Made by a program: the position numbers and the translations under genes. From positions 1 to 64,000 of the forward strand of contig NW_002476431.1 of assembly GCF_000189635.1 (NCBI RefSeq): a stretch of DNA of 64,000 nucleotides, given 5' to 3'. Source of the DNA: Tetrahymena thermophila SB210. Lineage: Eukaryota > Ciliophora > Oligohymenophorea > Hymenostomatida > Tetrahymenidae. The notes beneath the pieces were generated by a model. It was not told the DNA's origin. It searched no databases and saw nothing but the letters and a program-made list of their open reading frames with translations. Position 1 is the stretch's first letter; each line of letters begins with the position of its first letter. This document shows, piece after piece, positions 35,589 to 48,608 of the stretch.

Positions 35589-38142
35589 TTATACACAAGT
35601 TTTTTTTTTGTTTTGATTTTTTTTTATTTCAGGGATTTTTTAACTTAGATTACTCTTTTTTTTTTTAATAATCATTATAATTTTTTGAAATGGGTGCAAA
35701 TAAATATCTTAGCTAATTAAAATGAATGAATTTATAAATGAATTATAAGGAATGTATAATTGTCTTTACAATATATTAATTTGATGTATCTTCAAATATC
35801 ATTGAACCTGCAATTTAGATCGTCATTATATTTTTAAAAAAACTAGTTATTAATATAAATATATAAAAAACTATAAATGCTATTAATAATTTTTACTGTA
35901 TATTGCTTCATTTCCCTTCACTTAATAACCAAAAAAAATTAGAAGAAAATTAATAATTATAATATCAAAAATAAAGGCTCTATAATTACAATTCTTTTAT
36001 CAAACCCATAACGCATACGAGGTAATATCTTAACTAATCGAACAAATATTGGATTAAGACCTTTACTTGATGCAATTTTTTATTTTTTTAATTGCCTACT
36101 ATAACGAGTATTCAAAGTAAGAAAGGGTAAAGTAAGGTAAATATTTTGTTTTATTTTGAAATATTTAGAAATATTTATTAATTTGCTAAAATATTTTACC
36201 ATTTTAAAAAAAATGTAATTCGTTTATTTATTTTTATAAAACAAACCAATATAAAATTTAAAGGATAATCACTACAATTTTATGGATAATTAATCAAATT
36301 AAATATATATGAGAGCTCAAAAAACTCAACCTAGATAGGTTTACTTGCTTAACAAGCTCGACAATAATAAATTTTTTATCAAACTTAGTACCAAATTTAG
36401 TTTGATATTTGAAAATTTTAAGAGGATAAAACTACATCAATTTAAATGAATTTTAATTCATATTTTGCTTTTCATATGATCTCTTAATATATTAGAAAAT
36501 CTAATTCTTATGTAAATTTACTTGGTGTTTTTTTTGCCTAAGCTCGAAAGGAAAATTATGATAAAGATATGTCATTTTCTATAGCATTAAATGCTACAAA
36601 AAAGTTATTTCATGTCAAATTAATTTCTATCATATGATTATTATTTGTGTTAATATTTAAATGCAAAAAAACAAATTGAATAACTAACAAATAAACAAAT
36701 GCGTTGTAAAAATTTAGCAGATTAAAATACAAAAAATTTAAATTAATAATACTAAAATTTAATAGTTTTTTATATAGATCATCAATTTTGTTTTTGAAAT
36801 AAAAATTTATCAATTAAAAATCAATCAATTTGAATATCTCATTTATATAGTTTATTTGTCAACTAATATTATGAGAGTCTTAAAGAAAAAGAAACCTATT
36901 TATAAAGGAAATTGAATTGTGTTTACTAAATATTTTTTATGTTTACTTTTACCTATTAATCAAAATTAAAATAGTAAAAGATTTATTCAATTTTAGTGGA
37001 GGTGTATTAGGATTAAAATATTAAGCAAATTTTTTTTAAGTATTACTGATTTTATTTTATGAATTTAATGTCAATACAAAGTACTACTTATTCAATTAAC
37101 AGTACTAGTTTCATCTATACCCTATATGTTTGAATCAAAATCAATTCAGTATTACATAAGAAAATTTATTTTGCCTGGCACTGAATTATTTTTAATTAAA
37201 ATAATTAAAAACGTTAAAATTAGAAATTCTGAAAACGAGTTCTTAATTTTATTACTCTCTCTCTCATTCTATTTTACTCTTTATATATCTATATTATTAA
37301 TTTAAAATAAAGTATAATTAACTATTTTAAGGTAAAAGCAATTTTTAGTCTGTTTAATTATCAAAACTATATTTTTGAGTTTCATTTATTTATCATTTTA
37401 TTTTTATACCTTTTAAAAAAGTCTTTAAAGAAATATTAATTTATAATCTACTTGAATCCGCATTATTAAATAAAATCTTAATATTCACTTAGCAATTAAA
37501 ATATTGATAGAACGTTTATATGATGTATTTTTATCAACTATGAATGTAAAATATAATTAAATTTGTATCTAAAAATACAGAAATGTAAATAAATTTAAAT
37601 TCTTGAAAGCTAAATATTATTAAAATGAGATTTCATTATTATTTAAATTCTATATTTAGCATCAAATATTTATAATTTACTCATAAAAGATTTAAAATTC
37701 TAAAAATTTTTTATAATTAGTTAATATTTTGAATTGATAAATTATTAAAAATAGGATAAAATAAAAATATCAAATACTTTTTAAAAATCAATCCAAACCA
37801 ATAAATACATCATTAAATTTAAAAAAACTATTCTTAAGAGAAATGAAAATAGTCTGTATTTCTATTTTTAGATGACATCAATAATAAAAAAAAGAAATCT
37901 ATTCAATTATTTTGTTTGTTTTCTCATGTATGATGTTATGTGATGATGTAAATTAATAAATTGCAATTACATTCTTTTTTTTAAAGTTTTCAAAAAGAAG
38001 ATTGTATTTTAATATTCTACTTAATTTTAAAGTATAATAAAATCAATAGCTAGTGATTGAATGATTAATAAATAAAAGTGATATTTCTTTTCTTGCTATT
38101 TCACAAATATTAAGAAGATATATTATCTATCTAAATTTTTAA
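35589..38142. other. Intergenic region with small unassigned ORFs
   Basis: Between the start of the EF-hand-like gene and the next secreted protein. Apart from the two short overlapping frames at 36282-36637 nothing shows coding character. Confidence 0.5.
36282..36637 (+). other. Two short overlapping ORFs (55 and 63 codons), doubtful gene
   Basis: ORF A, 36282-36449, starts MDNQSNQIYMRAQKTQ. ORF B, 36446-36637, starts MNFNSYFAFHMISQYI and overlaps A by ATGA. Base composition is slightly richer in G and C than the surroundings (for example GAGCTCAAAAAACTCAACC and GCCTAAGCTCGAAAGG). With TGA as sole stop, frames this long arise by chance. The region might instead be exons of an unrecognised spliced gene. 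Confidence 0.2.
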
Positions 38143-38967
38143 ATGCTTGTTAAATAATATTTTATTCAGATAGCTTTATATGTATTGATTTTACAATAAA
38201 CAGCCTATTCGTTTGATGATGTCTAGACAGTCATTTCTTATATTGGAAGCGGCTACCTATATAAAGATCCTGTTAAACCTAACACTAATTAGCTTAATAG
38301 AGACTAATATTTTTAAAGATATAATTAATTAAATTTTCCTGCATTATCATATTAGAATTAGCTAGTTCATGCTGCAGATATACCTGACTATAATGCATTA
38401 AATGTTCCTCCCTCTAATTAAGATCCTAATTAATCATCTATTTAACAAAAAGTCCTTGTTTATTTTTACAACTAAAACTCTTAAGTTTATTAAAGTTACT
38501 ATAAATACGATAATATCAACAATTCTAATTAATAGGTGACATTTCTAGTTAATCCTTGCAAACTAGTTCCAAGTAGTAGCTGCATAGAATCAAACACAAA
38601 CTTATAAGATCAGCCTTACATTATTGCAGGGATGGACATGCTTGTTGCTTTTTATACAAACACTACAATACTTCACTGTAGTGATGAATGGTCAAAATTG
38701 ATAAACTGTGGAAGTTTCATAGAGATTCATAGAACACTTGACCCATATATTATAGAATAGATAAAAATTGAAGAATTTTAAACTCTGACAAATAAATTTT
38801 ATTATTTTAGCACCAAAAAGTTATGTGCAGGTAGATATGAAATATGGTATGTAGTCAGAACACGTATAGGTGTCATTTTATAATATACAAAGCCTTTCTT
38901 TGTTTCTTATCCTAGTTGTAGCTGTTCTTTTAACATGTACTTAGCAAAATAAGGAGAGTGTAACTGA
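38143..38967 (+). CDS. Secreted protein of unknown function, 274 aa
   Basis: Single exon from ATG to TGA at 38965-38967. The N-terminus MLVKQYFIQIALYVLILQQT with a following AYS looks like a signal peptide cleaved before FDDV. The mature protein has an N-terminal Q/N/P/Y-rich half. The C-terminal half holds most of the cysteines (NPCKLVPSSSCIES, LHCSDEW, INCGSF, KLCAGRYEIWY, YPSCSCSF, GECN), suggesting a disulfide-bonded domain. The strand-like alternation around KLCAGRYEIWYVVRTRIG suggests a beta-rich fold. No GPI signal or transmembrane segment follows. I do not recognise the family; it could be an extracellular or mucocyst-type protein, but nothing proves this. Confidence 0.8.
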
Positions 38968-39706
38968 ATTAAATTTTATGCAGATAAATTTATAAATATT
39001 TTATTACTTTCTAATAAAAATTATTATTTTAAATGTATTTATGTGACAATTCATTCATTTATTTTTAGTTTAATAAAATTATTTGAATTTTAAAACTAGT
39101 TTTTAGGTTTTACATTAATTAAAATATTGAAATCAATTTTAAATTAGTTTCAGATAAAATTCATTCGCCTAAAAATTAATTAAATATCAATTAATGACAA
39201 ATGTTAATCCAGTTAATTTTATTTTCAATTTAAAATATTGTTTGATTTAAACTAAGATATGAACTTAAATTTTACAAACAATAAAAATTACTTTCTTAAT
39301 GCTAATGTTCATAAGATTTCTTTTGATAAATATGTATTATATGTGTGTTTTTCAAGATAACTTTATTAAAAACTGATTGGAATAAAGAATAATTAAAAAA
39401 ATGGTTTATTTATGAAATATATTTTATCTTTAATGAGAACAAACACTGTGCTAAATTGATGATTGTTGTTATCAAAATATATTTATTTTAGATGATATAT
39501 CTTTTTATTTTCATTTAAATTAAAAGTAATACTGAAGAATTTAGATTGTTTCGTCGCTTTTTCAATATAAACTATGAATTCAAATCAAGCAAGATTTATA
39601 TTAAATTTTACAAAGTAAAAAAAAAATTATAACAACAAAAGAAGAAGGTATTTTATTTATATTATAAAATCCAAATAAAATTAAAAAATACTGGTAAATA
39701 ATAAAA
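38968..39706. other. Intergenic spacer
   Basis: AT-rich spacer between two same-strand genes; it must include the 3' end of the secreted-protein gene and the promoter of the giant coiled-coil gene. No motif stands out. Confidence 0.5.
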
Positions 39707-42700
39707 ATGCATAACATTATTTCAAGTACGATGACTCCAATCACGAGATCATCCTAAAAAGCTAGGTTAGAAAGAAGCTCTTCTAATATAAGATCTCCTC
39801 CTTAGTTAGGTTAGTCATCTTCTGCTGCGTCACTACTTAATTATCGAATGAGCTAATAAGCATTAGGAAAAAGTTTAGGAAGTTAATCAAGATTAAGATT
39901 TGATAAAGAAAATGAAATGTAAAGAAAGTAAAGAGATATGTCAGCAGACACCCTTTAAAAAAGGCTTGACACTTTCTTTGCATCCACAAGAAATTTTATT
40001 TATTCATCCACTAAAATGAAAAATTCAATGGTTGAAGTTATTAAAGAAGTAGATTAGCAAATAGATTTTAATATAAAATTATTTGAAACAGATAAATAAT
40101 CTCTTGAACGCTGTCTTAATACTTTATAATCTTAGTTATTCAACATTAAAGACTCAACAGATATTAATTTTAGGAGCACTGCAAATCCATTTAGTAACAG
40201 TAAAACTGCTTTTTTTAGCGTAAATAATTAGTTCTTCATCTTAATTAGCTTTTTTACAATAATAGAAAATATAATTTTTTAGAACTTTAAGAGCATAAAT
40301 TCCATTAATTTAAATATGCCTTTTTTATTATTTTTTTGAAATAAAAATGAGCAATCATTTTATGTATTTACATTTAAGGTTTAGAGAAACAAGTAGTAAT
40401 TTAAATTTTTTTAAAATAAAAATTTTAGAGATAATAAGAAAGCTTAGCTCAAACTCAAAATTTAACTGATAATATTTATTTAAATTAACTGAGAAGAGAA
40501 AACAAAAATCTAAAGTATGAAATGTAAAACTTAAAAGAAGAAATAGATAAACTAAATATAGAAAAGATTTAGAAATACAAAAGCTAAGACTAGTTTTTAG
40601 CATCTGAACTAGAAAGCTTGTAAAAATAGGTTATAAAAATAGAGAAAAAAGCCACTGAAAGGAAGGTTTGCATTAAAAAGTTATACAGTTTACTGGAAAA
40701 TAAAGAAAAAGAGCTTGAAGAATTTAGAAACTATTAACAAAAGTATCCTCTAGGAGCTGTTGTTAATATGATTTCTTAAATTAAAAAGCACGACTCATCA
40801 AAAAAAATGTAGAATTATGTAGAAATGGCGATAAAAGAAGTGAAGTTAAATAATCTACTTCATAAAGAAGGAGATACCTACAGCAAACAGAAAAGAGTAG
40901 AAATTGAAGAAATGATACACTTTTTGAAAGTAGAATAAAAAGAAGTTATTAAATATTTTGCTAGTAAATTTTTTTTTACAAATTAACAAAAAAATTAATT
41001 AAAAGCTAATTTTCAATTTTTAAATAGATTTTATTGATTTTCGATTATGTTTCATTATTTTATTGTTGTTCATTTTTTAAAATGAATTTTTATAAAGTTT
41101 CTTTTTGCTATTGGTAGCTTATAAATTGTTATTAAAATTAAAATAGGTTTAGTATAAGGTTAATAAGTAAATAAGCTTGAAAGACAATTGTCTCCTTCCT
41201 CTTAAATTAATTAGAATTTTATAGGCAAGGACAATATTTCTCCTAAAAATTAATAACAAGATTTGGTAATTAGTTTTGGTTATTTATGGTGTTTTTTTAT
41301 TAAAAATTTCATAATTATTTATTTTATTTCTCAAAATTTTTTTAATCAACAGGGAAATGGTGGTGTAGCTTCGTCTTTATAATTTATTAGGTCTAATGGA
41401 TTTAGCTAACAAAATTAACCTAGTAGGAATGGAAGTTAATTAGCTTCACCTAATAACTTTAAATCTCAATTAAGTATAAGCAATCAAAACTTTATGAAAA
41501 GTGAAAGATTATCTCCTCAGCAATAACAAATATTACCTGTGTCTCCTACAAATAAATTGTTAAATGCCAGTTTAGGTCAAGGTTTCAATAAAGATGATTT
41601 TGAATATGTTCTAAAAGAGTAGGTAGAGTATGTTAGAAAAAAATATCTTACTCACTTTGTAGAAATGTTAGCTCAATTAGGTATTCATACAGATAATTTG
41701 AACTTAAGCAATCAAAGTGATGAAGCTCCAATTATTTTAAAGCTTAGAGAAGAGTTCTAGAAGATTGCCACAAAACATACAGGATATTCATAATTGGTTT
41801 AAGAACTCAGATAAAGAATTGAAACAAAAGAAAAAGAATTAATAGAAAAGTGTTCAGAAATAGATAATCTAAAAGTTAAAGTTATTAAAGTGCAAGAAGT
41901 AATTATTTTAATTTAATAGGAATTTAAATGAAAATTATTTTATTTATTTGTAAATAAAGGAAGCAGAGAGTAATCCAAAAATAGATAAACTCGAAGAATA
42001 GTAAAGATTTAGATTGATTTAGCATAAATTTAATTCAAAATATTCTTTTTACAAATTTAGAGTTTAATAGTTTAAGCAAGAAATAAGAGCAAAGAATGAA
42101 GAAAAGAAATAAGCATACTCGAAAATATAGTAACTTGAAGAAATTAACTTAGAAAACGAAAGAAGAGAAAGATTATATTTAGAGGATTTAGATAGACTTA
42201 GAGATGATTTGTTTATGGTATTAGACAATTTAAAGAATATTTTAGAATACTTTGGAATCATAGATGCAAACGAGGAGAGAAATGTTGATAGAATGCTTGA
42301 TACTTTAAGATAATATTTAGAAAAATAAGCTGATAAAGTTTTCCTTCATAAAAATGTGTTTGAAGATATGGAAAAAAAAATTATTGACAATTAAGAAGAA
42401 GTTGAAATCCTTAAGTAATAAAATGGAGAATTTGCTAAGTAGATAGATGATTTAGAAGAAATCAATAGAACACTTAAGGATCAACTAGAAATTATATCGC
42501 TCAAAAATGAGGAAGGTGATAAATTAGAATAAGGAATTCGTGACAAAATTATTTAACTCCAAAATGAAAATCATATTTTGAAGAAAAATTAAATTGCTCC
42601 AGAACTGTTCGAAAAAATGCAACAAGAAAATAGAGAAGCTTAAAATGAGTTAAATGAAAGAAATGAAGTAATAATTAATATGAAAATGGAAATTTAATCT

Positions 42701-45700
42701 CTTGAATAAAAGTAAATAATTTATTTGTTTTATTACTTTTTATGTTTGAATTTATTTAATAGGTTGTAAGAAAAAGAAAAATAGATTAAAAAAATTTAAT
42801 CTGAAATGGTTGAAGTTGAGGAAGAAAAAATTCATTAAGCAAAACTTGTTAAAAGTTTGGAATAATTCTAAGTTGACAAGAAAGCACGTAATGAAGAGAT
42901 TTTAGAAAAGGTTATTGAAATGGAAAAAATTTAGAAAAAGCTAAACAAAAGAAATATTGAACTTGAAGAGGAACTCAAAAAATACAAAGAAACTGAGATT
43001 AACCTTGAAGTTTAGATTGAAAAAGCTAAAAAGTAAGGAGATGAAAAAACATAAGACCTTTAGAAAAAGATCAAAGATTTTGAAAAATAGAATTAATAAA
43101 GCAATTAAAAGATAGGAGAGCTTAAAGAGTAAATAGCTACTTTGCAGAGCTAAATATCAAATTTATAACATGAATTATAGTAAGAGAAGGACAAAAATAT
43201 AAAATAAGAAATGGATTTTAAAAAAAGTAATGAGAATGATATTGCTTAATTAGAATTTTCTTTACAAAAATAAATTAAAAATCTCCAATAAGAAAAAGAA
43301 GATGCAGTAAATGCAGAAAGATTGAAATACGAAAAGGAAATATAGGCTATACGTAGATAAGATGAAAGTGAGGAGTATATTAGTGAAGAAAAATACTAAA
43401 AGCTACTTTCTGAGTTAAACATAAAAGATTAATAAGTAAAATAACTTCAATAGCAATTATAGGAATAAGAAATAGCTCTTCAAGAATCAAAAGAGGCTTT
43501 ATATATTGAAAGATAAAAATTAGATGCATAGCTCTAAGAATAGCTTAAAAATTAAAGTATTGAGTTAAAAAAGGTTAACGAATAAGAAATATAGAATGTT
43601 GTTGATTAATTTGAAAAAATTCTAAAAGATAAAGCAGCTTAATTTGAACAAGAGAAATCTTAAAAGAACGAAGCTTTTGAAAAGGAATTAAAGTAAATTT
43701 AAAACAGATTTAAAGAACATGAAGAAGAAATTAACAGAGAAAATAAAAGAGTTGTAGAAGTAAATTAAATGGAACTTAATGGATTAAAAGAAAATAATGA
43801 AGAGCTACAAAGCTTAAATCAGAAACTTGAAATCGAGCTTAAGCAAGCACAAATTCGTGAAAATGAACTATAAAGTGAAAATGAGAATTTGAAAACTAAA
43901 ATAGAATTGATAGAAAGTAATGCAAGCTCAGAAAATAAAACCATTGTAAATGGTCTTTAGACTGAAAAGAGACAAATAGAATAAAACTTATCACAAGCCA
44001 AAAGAAACTTAGAGCTTAGTGAAAAAAATATATTAGAATTAAAATAGAAAATAACTAAACTTGAAGAAGAAAATGAAAGCATTTCTTTGGAAAGAAGTAA
44101 TTTAATTAAATAATTACAAGGAAATTAAGATGAAATAAATGATGTTAAACAAGATAACCAATAAAAATAGTCAGAATTAGCTTAGCATATTTAATAAAAA
44201 GATTATTACATTTAAGAGCTAGAAAACGAAATAACTAATCTAAAGTCTAAAATTGATTAATCAAATTAAGAAACATAAATAATAACTTAAGAGAGTATCT
44301 AGCTGAATCATAAAATTTCAGAACTCTAACAATTAAATTAGGAAAAGGAAAAACGTATAGAATAGATTTCTAAAAAAGCAGAAGAAGCTATTATTTAATT
44401 ATAAAAAGAACATTAATAAAAGATCGAGGAAGTAATTCATTAGTCCAAAGGCGAAATTCTAGAAGGTTATAACAAATAAAGAGCTTAATTAGAATAATAA
44501 ATAGTTTTTCTTAATTAATAAAATGAATAAACAAAACAATCTTTTGAAAAGTAGATTCATTCTCTTTAAAATGAAAAAGAATAATAAAAAATTAGTTTTG
44601 AAAACCAAAAAGAATAGCAACGTATCTTATTTGAATAAGAAAAATAATAATTAGCTAAATAGTTTGAGTCATAAAAAGAGCAAAATAAAAATGCACTTGA
44701 AAAACAAATTAACGAATTGAATGAAAAGCTAAATTCAAGCAAAAATAAATATGAGAGCGAAATCTAAGCTATCAATAAGGAATATAATAAAAAAATATAA
44801 GATACAGTCGAATAAACAAAAATAGAAATGAACTAAACATTTAGCTAACAAATAAAAAAATTAGAATAATAATTAAACGATTTAACCAGATAAAACAACG
44901 AGTTTAAGTAAAACAATAATGAACTATAAAAATAAATTTAGTCTAATTAGGTTGAAGCAGAATAAAAAGTATAATAGCTGAAACAAAACCATTAAAAGCA
45001 ATTAGATTAGAGTATCAATTAAGTAACAAATGAAATTACAGAAAGCTTTAAGTAGTAAATAGCTACCCTTGAAAAGTAAATAAATTTGCTGAAAGACACC
45101 TAAGCTGCTAGCTCTTAGAATCAAACATCTAAATTTACTTAAGAAATAAATAGTCTCAGTGAATAAATAGTTTCTCTATAACAAGAAAACTAGGTTCTAA
45201 ATTAACATAAAAGGGATTTAGATTCTCTTAATTAGAAACTTTAACAAAATATCTAAGAAATCTAAGAAAATTTAAATTAATCTTAAAAAAATAATATTAA
45301 ATTAGAAAGTATTGTTAAAGATTCTTAACAAAAACTTGAACAATAAGTTAAGATATTGGAAGAAGAGAAAGAAAGATATAGTTTGATAGAAAAAGAAAAG
45401 CAAAGTATTTTAGAAAAAAATAATCAATTAGAAAACTAAATGGAAGAGCTGAAAAGAAATTTACAACAGTTCAAGGTTTAAGTGCAATAAACTGAGTAAA
45501 AATAAGAAAATGAGGCTTTTTCTAAATTATAAAATGAAAATAATGACTTGGTTCAATAAAACAATTCTTTACTCTTCTAAATTAACGAATTAAATAATTA
45601 AATCCACTTACTTGAAGATAAATTACAAAAATCTAGCATACTTTAAGGAAAATAGATTACAACTGAAAACTAATAGGGTGAAGAAATATTTGACTTTGAA

Positions 45701-48608
45701 GATTTTGCAGATGAATTAGCAGCTTCTTAAAATGCTAAAGATAAGTCAAGATAAGATAAGGAAAAGAAATCAGAAATGGTTGCTGATAGCGGAAAGTTTA
45801 AGCTCAACTTTGCTAGCATTTAAAATAATTTTGATAATGATAAAGATAGAATGTAAATAAAGAGGGATATGCAATAACAATAATAAATTAAAAACAAGGA
45901 AGCTAATGATTATTTTGTTGACGACGATGATGACTTTGATGATTCAAATCAAGAAAAAGATAAATTTAAAGATTAAATCATTTAAGAGTAAGGTATTGCT
46001 ATTGAAGGTTAAAAAAATGAAATTTCTGAACTAAAAAATCAAATTGATATGATGTTTTAGGATATAAATTCTTAAAGAGAATATATTCAGTACTTAGAAA
46101 GTCTTGTAGACGAATATAAATAAAAAGAGTAACAAAACCCTCTGAACATTAATGAATTTGATAACTAAGGAGGATAATAATAAGAACATTTTGTTGAATA
46201 ATCTGATGCTAGCCCAAATACAAAGATTTTAAATTTAAAATCTAAATTAGCAGATGTCCAAGAAAATCACGAGACAGAGATTTTGAACTTAAATCAGTAA
46301 CTCATTGCTTTAAAAGAAGAAATTAAAGGATTAAAAAATCACATAGCCGATTTAATGTAGGCAAATGATGATTTAGAGCTTAGGATAGAAGAAAAAGAAA
46401 ACTAAATTTTATAGTTACATGAAAATCAACAAGACAATGTTAACGAAGAATAAATTGGAGTCTTGCAAGAATAAATTTAAAAACTCTAAAATAAGTTACG
46501 TAGATAAGAAGAGGACATGGCCTATCTTCAATAAGTTAATCAAAATCTAAATAAGCAAATCGATGAATACATGAAAAAATTAAAAATGAAGTAGCCAGGT
46601 AGTGAGAGTGGATAAAGTAAGGATGATGAAGAATATGAAGGAGGTCTTGTATAACAACTTGGTAAAACCCAATAATAGCAATAGCAATAACCAAAGTAAC
46701 CTTAATAGCAATAGTCATAAAAAGCATAACCATAATAGTAATTGTAATAGCAATCTAAAAAAGATATAAGTTAGAATTAAATTGGTTCATATAATGATAT
46801 GCAAGATTAAGACTTTGAGAACGATCAAGATGAAGAAGAGACATATTAATCTTAAAAACCAAAAATCTTAAATACTCAAGAAGCTGAATAATTTTAGGCT
46901 CAATTGATTAATGAAAAAATATAGCTTCAATAGTAATTAGCTGAGTTGAAAAATGATAATGATGCTATTTAAACTGAAGATTAAATTTAAATACAATAAA
47001 TTCAAAAGAGACTTGAACACAACAAAAAGTAATTGCAATTAGTTTAAGAAATGGCCTCTAATAGAAATAAGGAAAAGTATGAATTTGCTTAACTAAAGGA
47101 AAAACATTTACATCTTACTTAGTAATTTAAGGAACTCAAAGAAGAAACTGAGAATCTGAAACTTGAAAATTAAAACTATAGAAATTAATTAGGATCTAAA
47201 AATGCTAGTCCATAGATAAACTCTATGAAACCAGATTCAAAAAATCAAAGCGTTACCTCAACTGAATAGTTAGACATGCTTAAGCTTTCTCTTATGGATG
47301 CTCAAACTCAATTAAAGTCCATGAAAGATAAATATTAAAAAGGAATTAAGAGAATTAAGTAAATGATAGAAGCACCTTCTTTTAGTGCATCATAGCCTGC
47401 TGAAACAGAAGAAGACATAGTAGCTTTAGCAGACTAATTAGTTGCAAGTCATCAATAAAAAATATAGCAAATCTAATTATAATTATAGCACACTCTCTCT
47501 GAGGGAATATCATCTCATAAATCACCTCAAGGTAACAAAGAAGATGACTTTGTTGAAGAAAACGAAGGAAAAACAAAAATAACTGATATTACATCACTAA
47601 AAGCTTATATCCTCTATTCATAAAAGTTAGAATTGATAATAGAAGAGGCCTTGCTTAATAAGATGCTGGCATAAAATGATCAATAAAATAGAAAAGATTT
47701 AACCTCTGAACAATATGAAAAAGTATAGCAATATCTCCACATACTAAGCGATTTCTAATAAAGCCTTTAAGAAAAAGAGAAAGAATATAATGATATGCAA
47801 GATAAATTAATTTTATTAGCAGAAGAAAACGAAAAGCTTAAAAAATCAGACTCCTCTTCCAATCGCAATATACTTTAAAAACCCAAATCAATGCAGTAGA
47901 AGGATCCTTTCTAAATAAATGATTTCGAAAACATATAAGAGGAAATTCCAAATCCTATTAACAATCAAGGCAATGAATCTTCATTCCTTAGTATGAGTGA
48001 ATAGATCATCAAAGAGCTTGAAGGTGCTAATAATACAAAGACTCCATAGTAATAAGTCTCTATGTAATAACAATCATAAGTATAAAAATAACATGAAGAG
48101 GACCTAAATAAATTAATGAAAGAAAATAGTGAACTCAAAGCAAGTAAAGAATATTTTGCTTCTAGATAAGATGAATTGTATGATGAGTTGAGAGCAAAAG
48201 ATGAAATAATATAAAATAACGAATTATATGTAATGTTTCATTTTTAAAAATAAAATTGTTAAATTTATATTTATTGTTAAATAGGTTAAAAATCTCAAAA
48301 AAGAAATCAGAAAACTTAAAGAAAGCACTGAGGCAGTTTCATAAAAAGAATAGCTTAAAATAATATTTATAAAGTTTATTTAGGCTATGGCAGATAAGTA
48401 ACTAATTTAATTAATTAACATTTGATTTTAATAAGTTCTCTTTATTTATATAAATAGAAAAAAATAACTTGAAGCAGATAATTTCTTAGCAATATTATTT
48501 AGTATGCTAGGAGTCACAGACTAAGATAAAGAAGAAATAATTAACTCTCTAGCAAAAAAACCAGCTGATAAAAAAAAGACGATTATACAACTTTTAACTT
48601 TAAAATGA
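39707..48608 (+). CDS. Giant coiled-coil protein, about 2,731 aa
   Basis: Eight exons: 39707-40219, 40429-40963, 41147-41265, 41353-41898, 41960-42711, 42763-48229, 48285-48397 and 48458-48608. All junctions are GT/AG and all phases agree, giving 8,196 nt. The N-terminal ~170 residues are basic and serine-rich. A Ser/Asn/Gln-rich linker (ISPKN, ERLSPQQ) is encoded by exons 3-4. From about residue 480 to the end the protein is almost continuous heptad coiled coil rich in Q, E, K and N. It is broken by acidic patches (EEIFDFEDFADELAA, DYFVDDDDDFDD) and a glutamine tract at ~2125-2152. No motor head, kinase or membrane segment is visible. Size and design recall centrosomal, basal-body, golgin or nuclear-pore filament proteins, but sequence alone does not decide. 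The 60 nt at 42001-42060 could be a further in-frame intron, which would give 2,711 aa. Confidence 0.88.
40220..40428 (+). other. Intron 1 of giant coiled-coil gene
   Basis: 209 nt, GTAAATAATT...AAATTTTAG, phase 0. The downstream frame (ESLAQTQNLTDN...) needs this splice. Confidence 0.75.
42001..42060 (+). other. Possible cryptic 60-nt intron in giant coiled-coil gene
   Basis: Exactly 60 nt, GTAAAGATTTAG...TACAAATTTAG, in frame and without TGA. Read as protein it gives an aromatic/basic stretch (RFRLIQHKFNSKYSFYKFR) unlike the flanking E/K/Q heptads. Spliced, it joins KIDKLEEQ directly to VQQFKQEIRAKNEE. Confidence 0.5.
46664..46755 (+). repeat. Polyglutamine-rich coding tract
   Basis: A run of TAA, TAG and CAA codons encodes a Q/P-rich stretch of about 30 residues (near residues 2123-2152) between two coiled-coil blocks. 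All three glutamine codons are mixed, so the tract is not a simple trinucleotide expansion. Confidence 0.85.
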
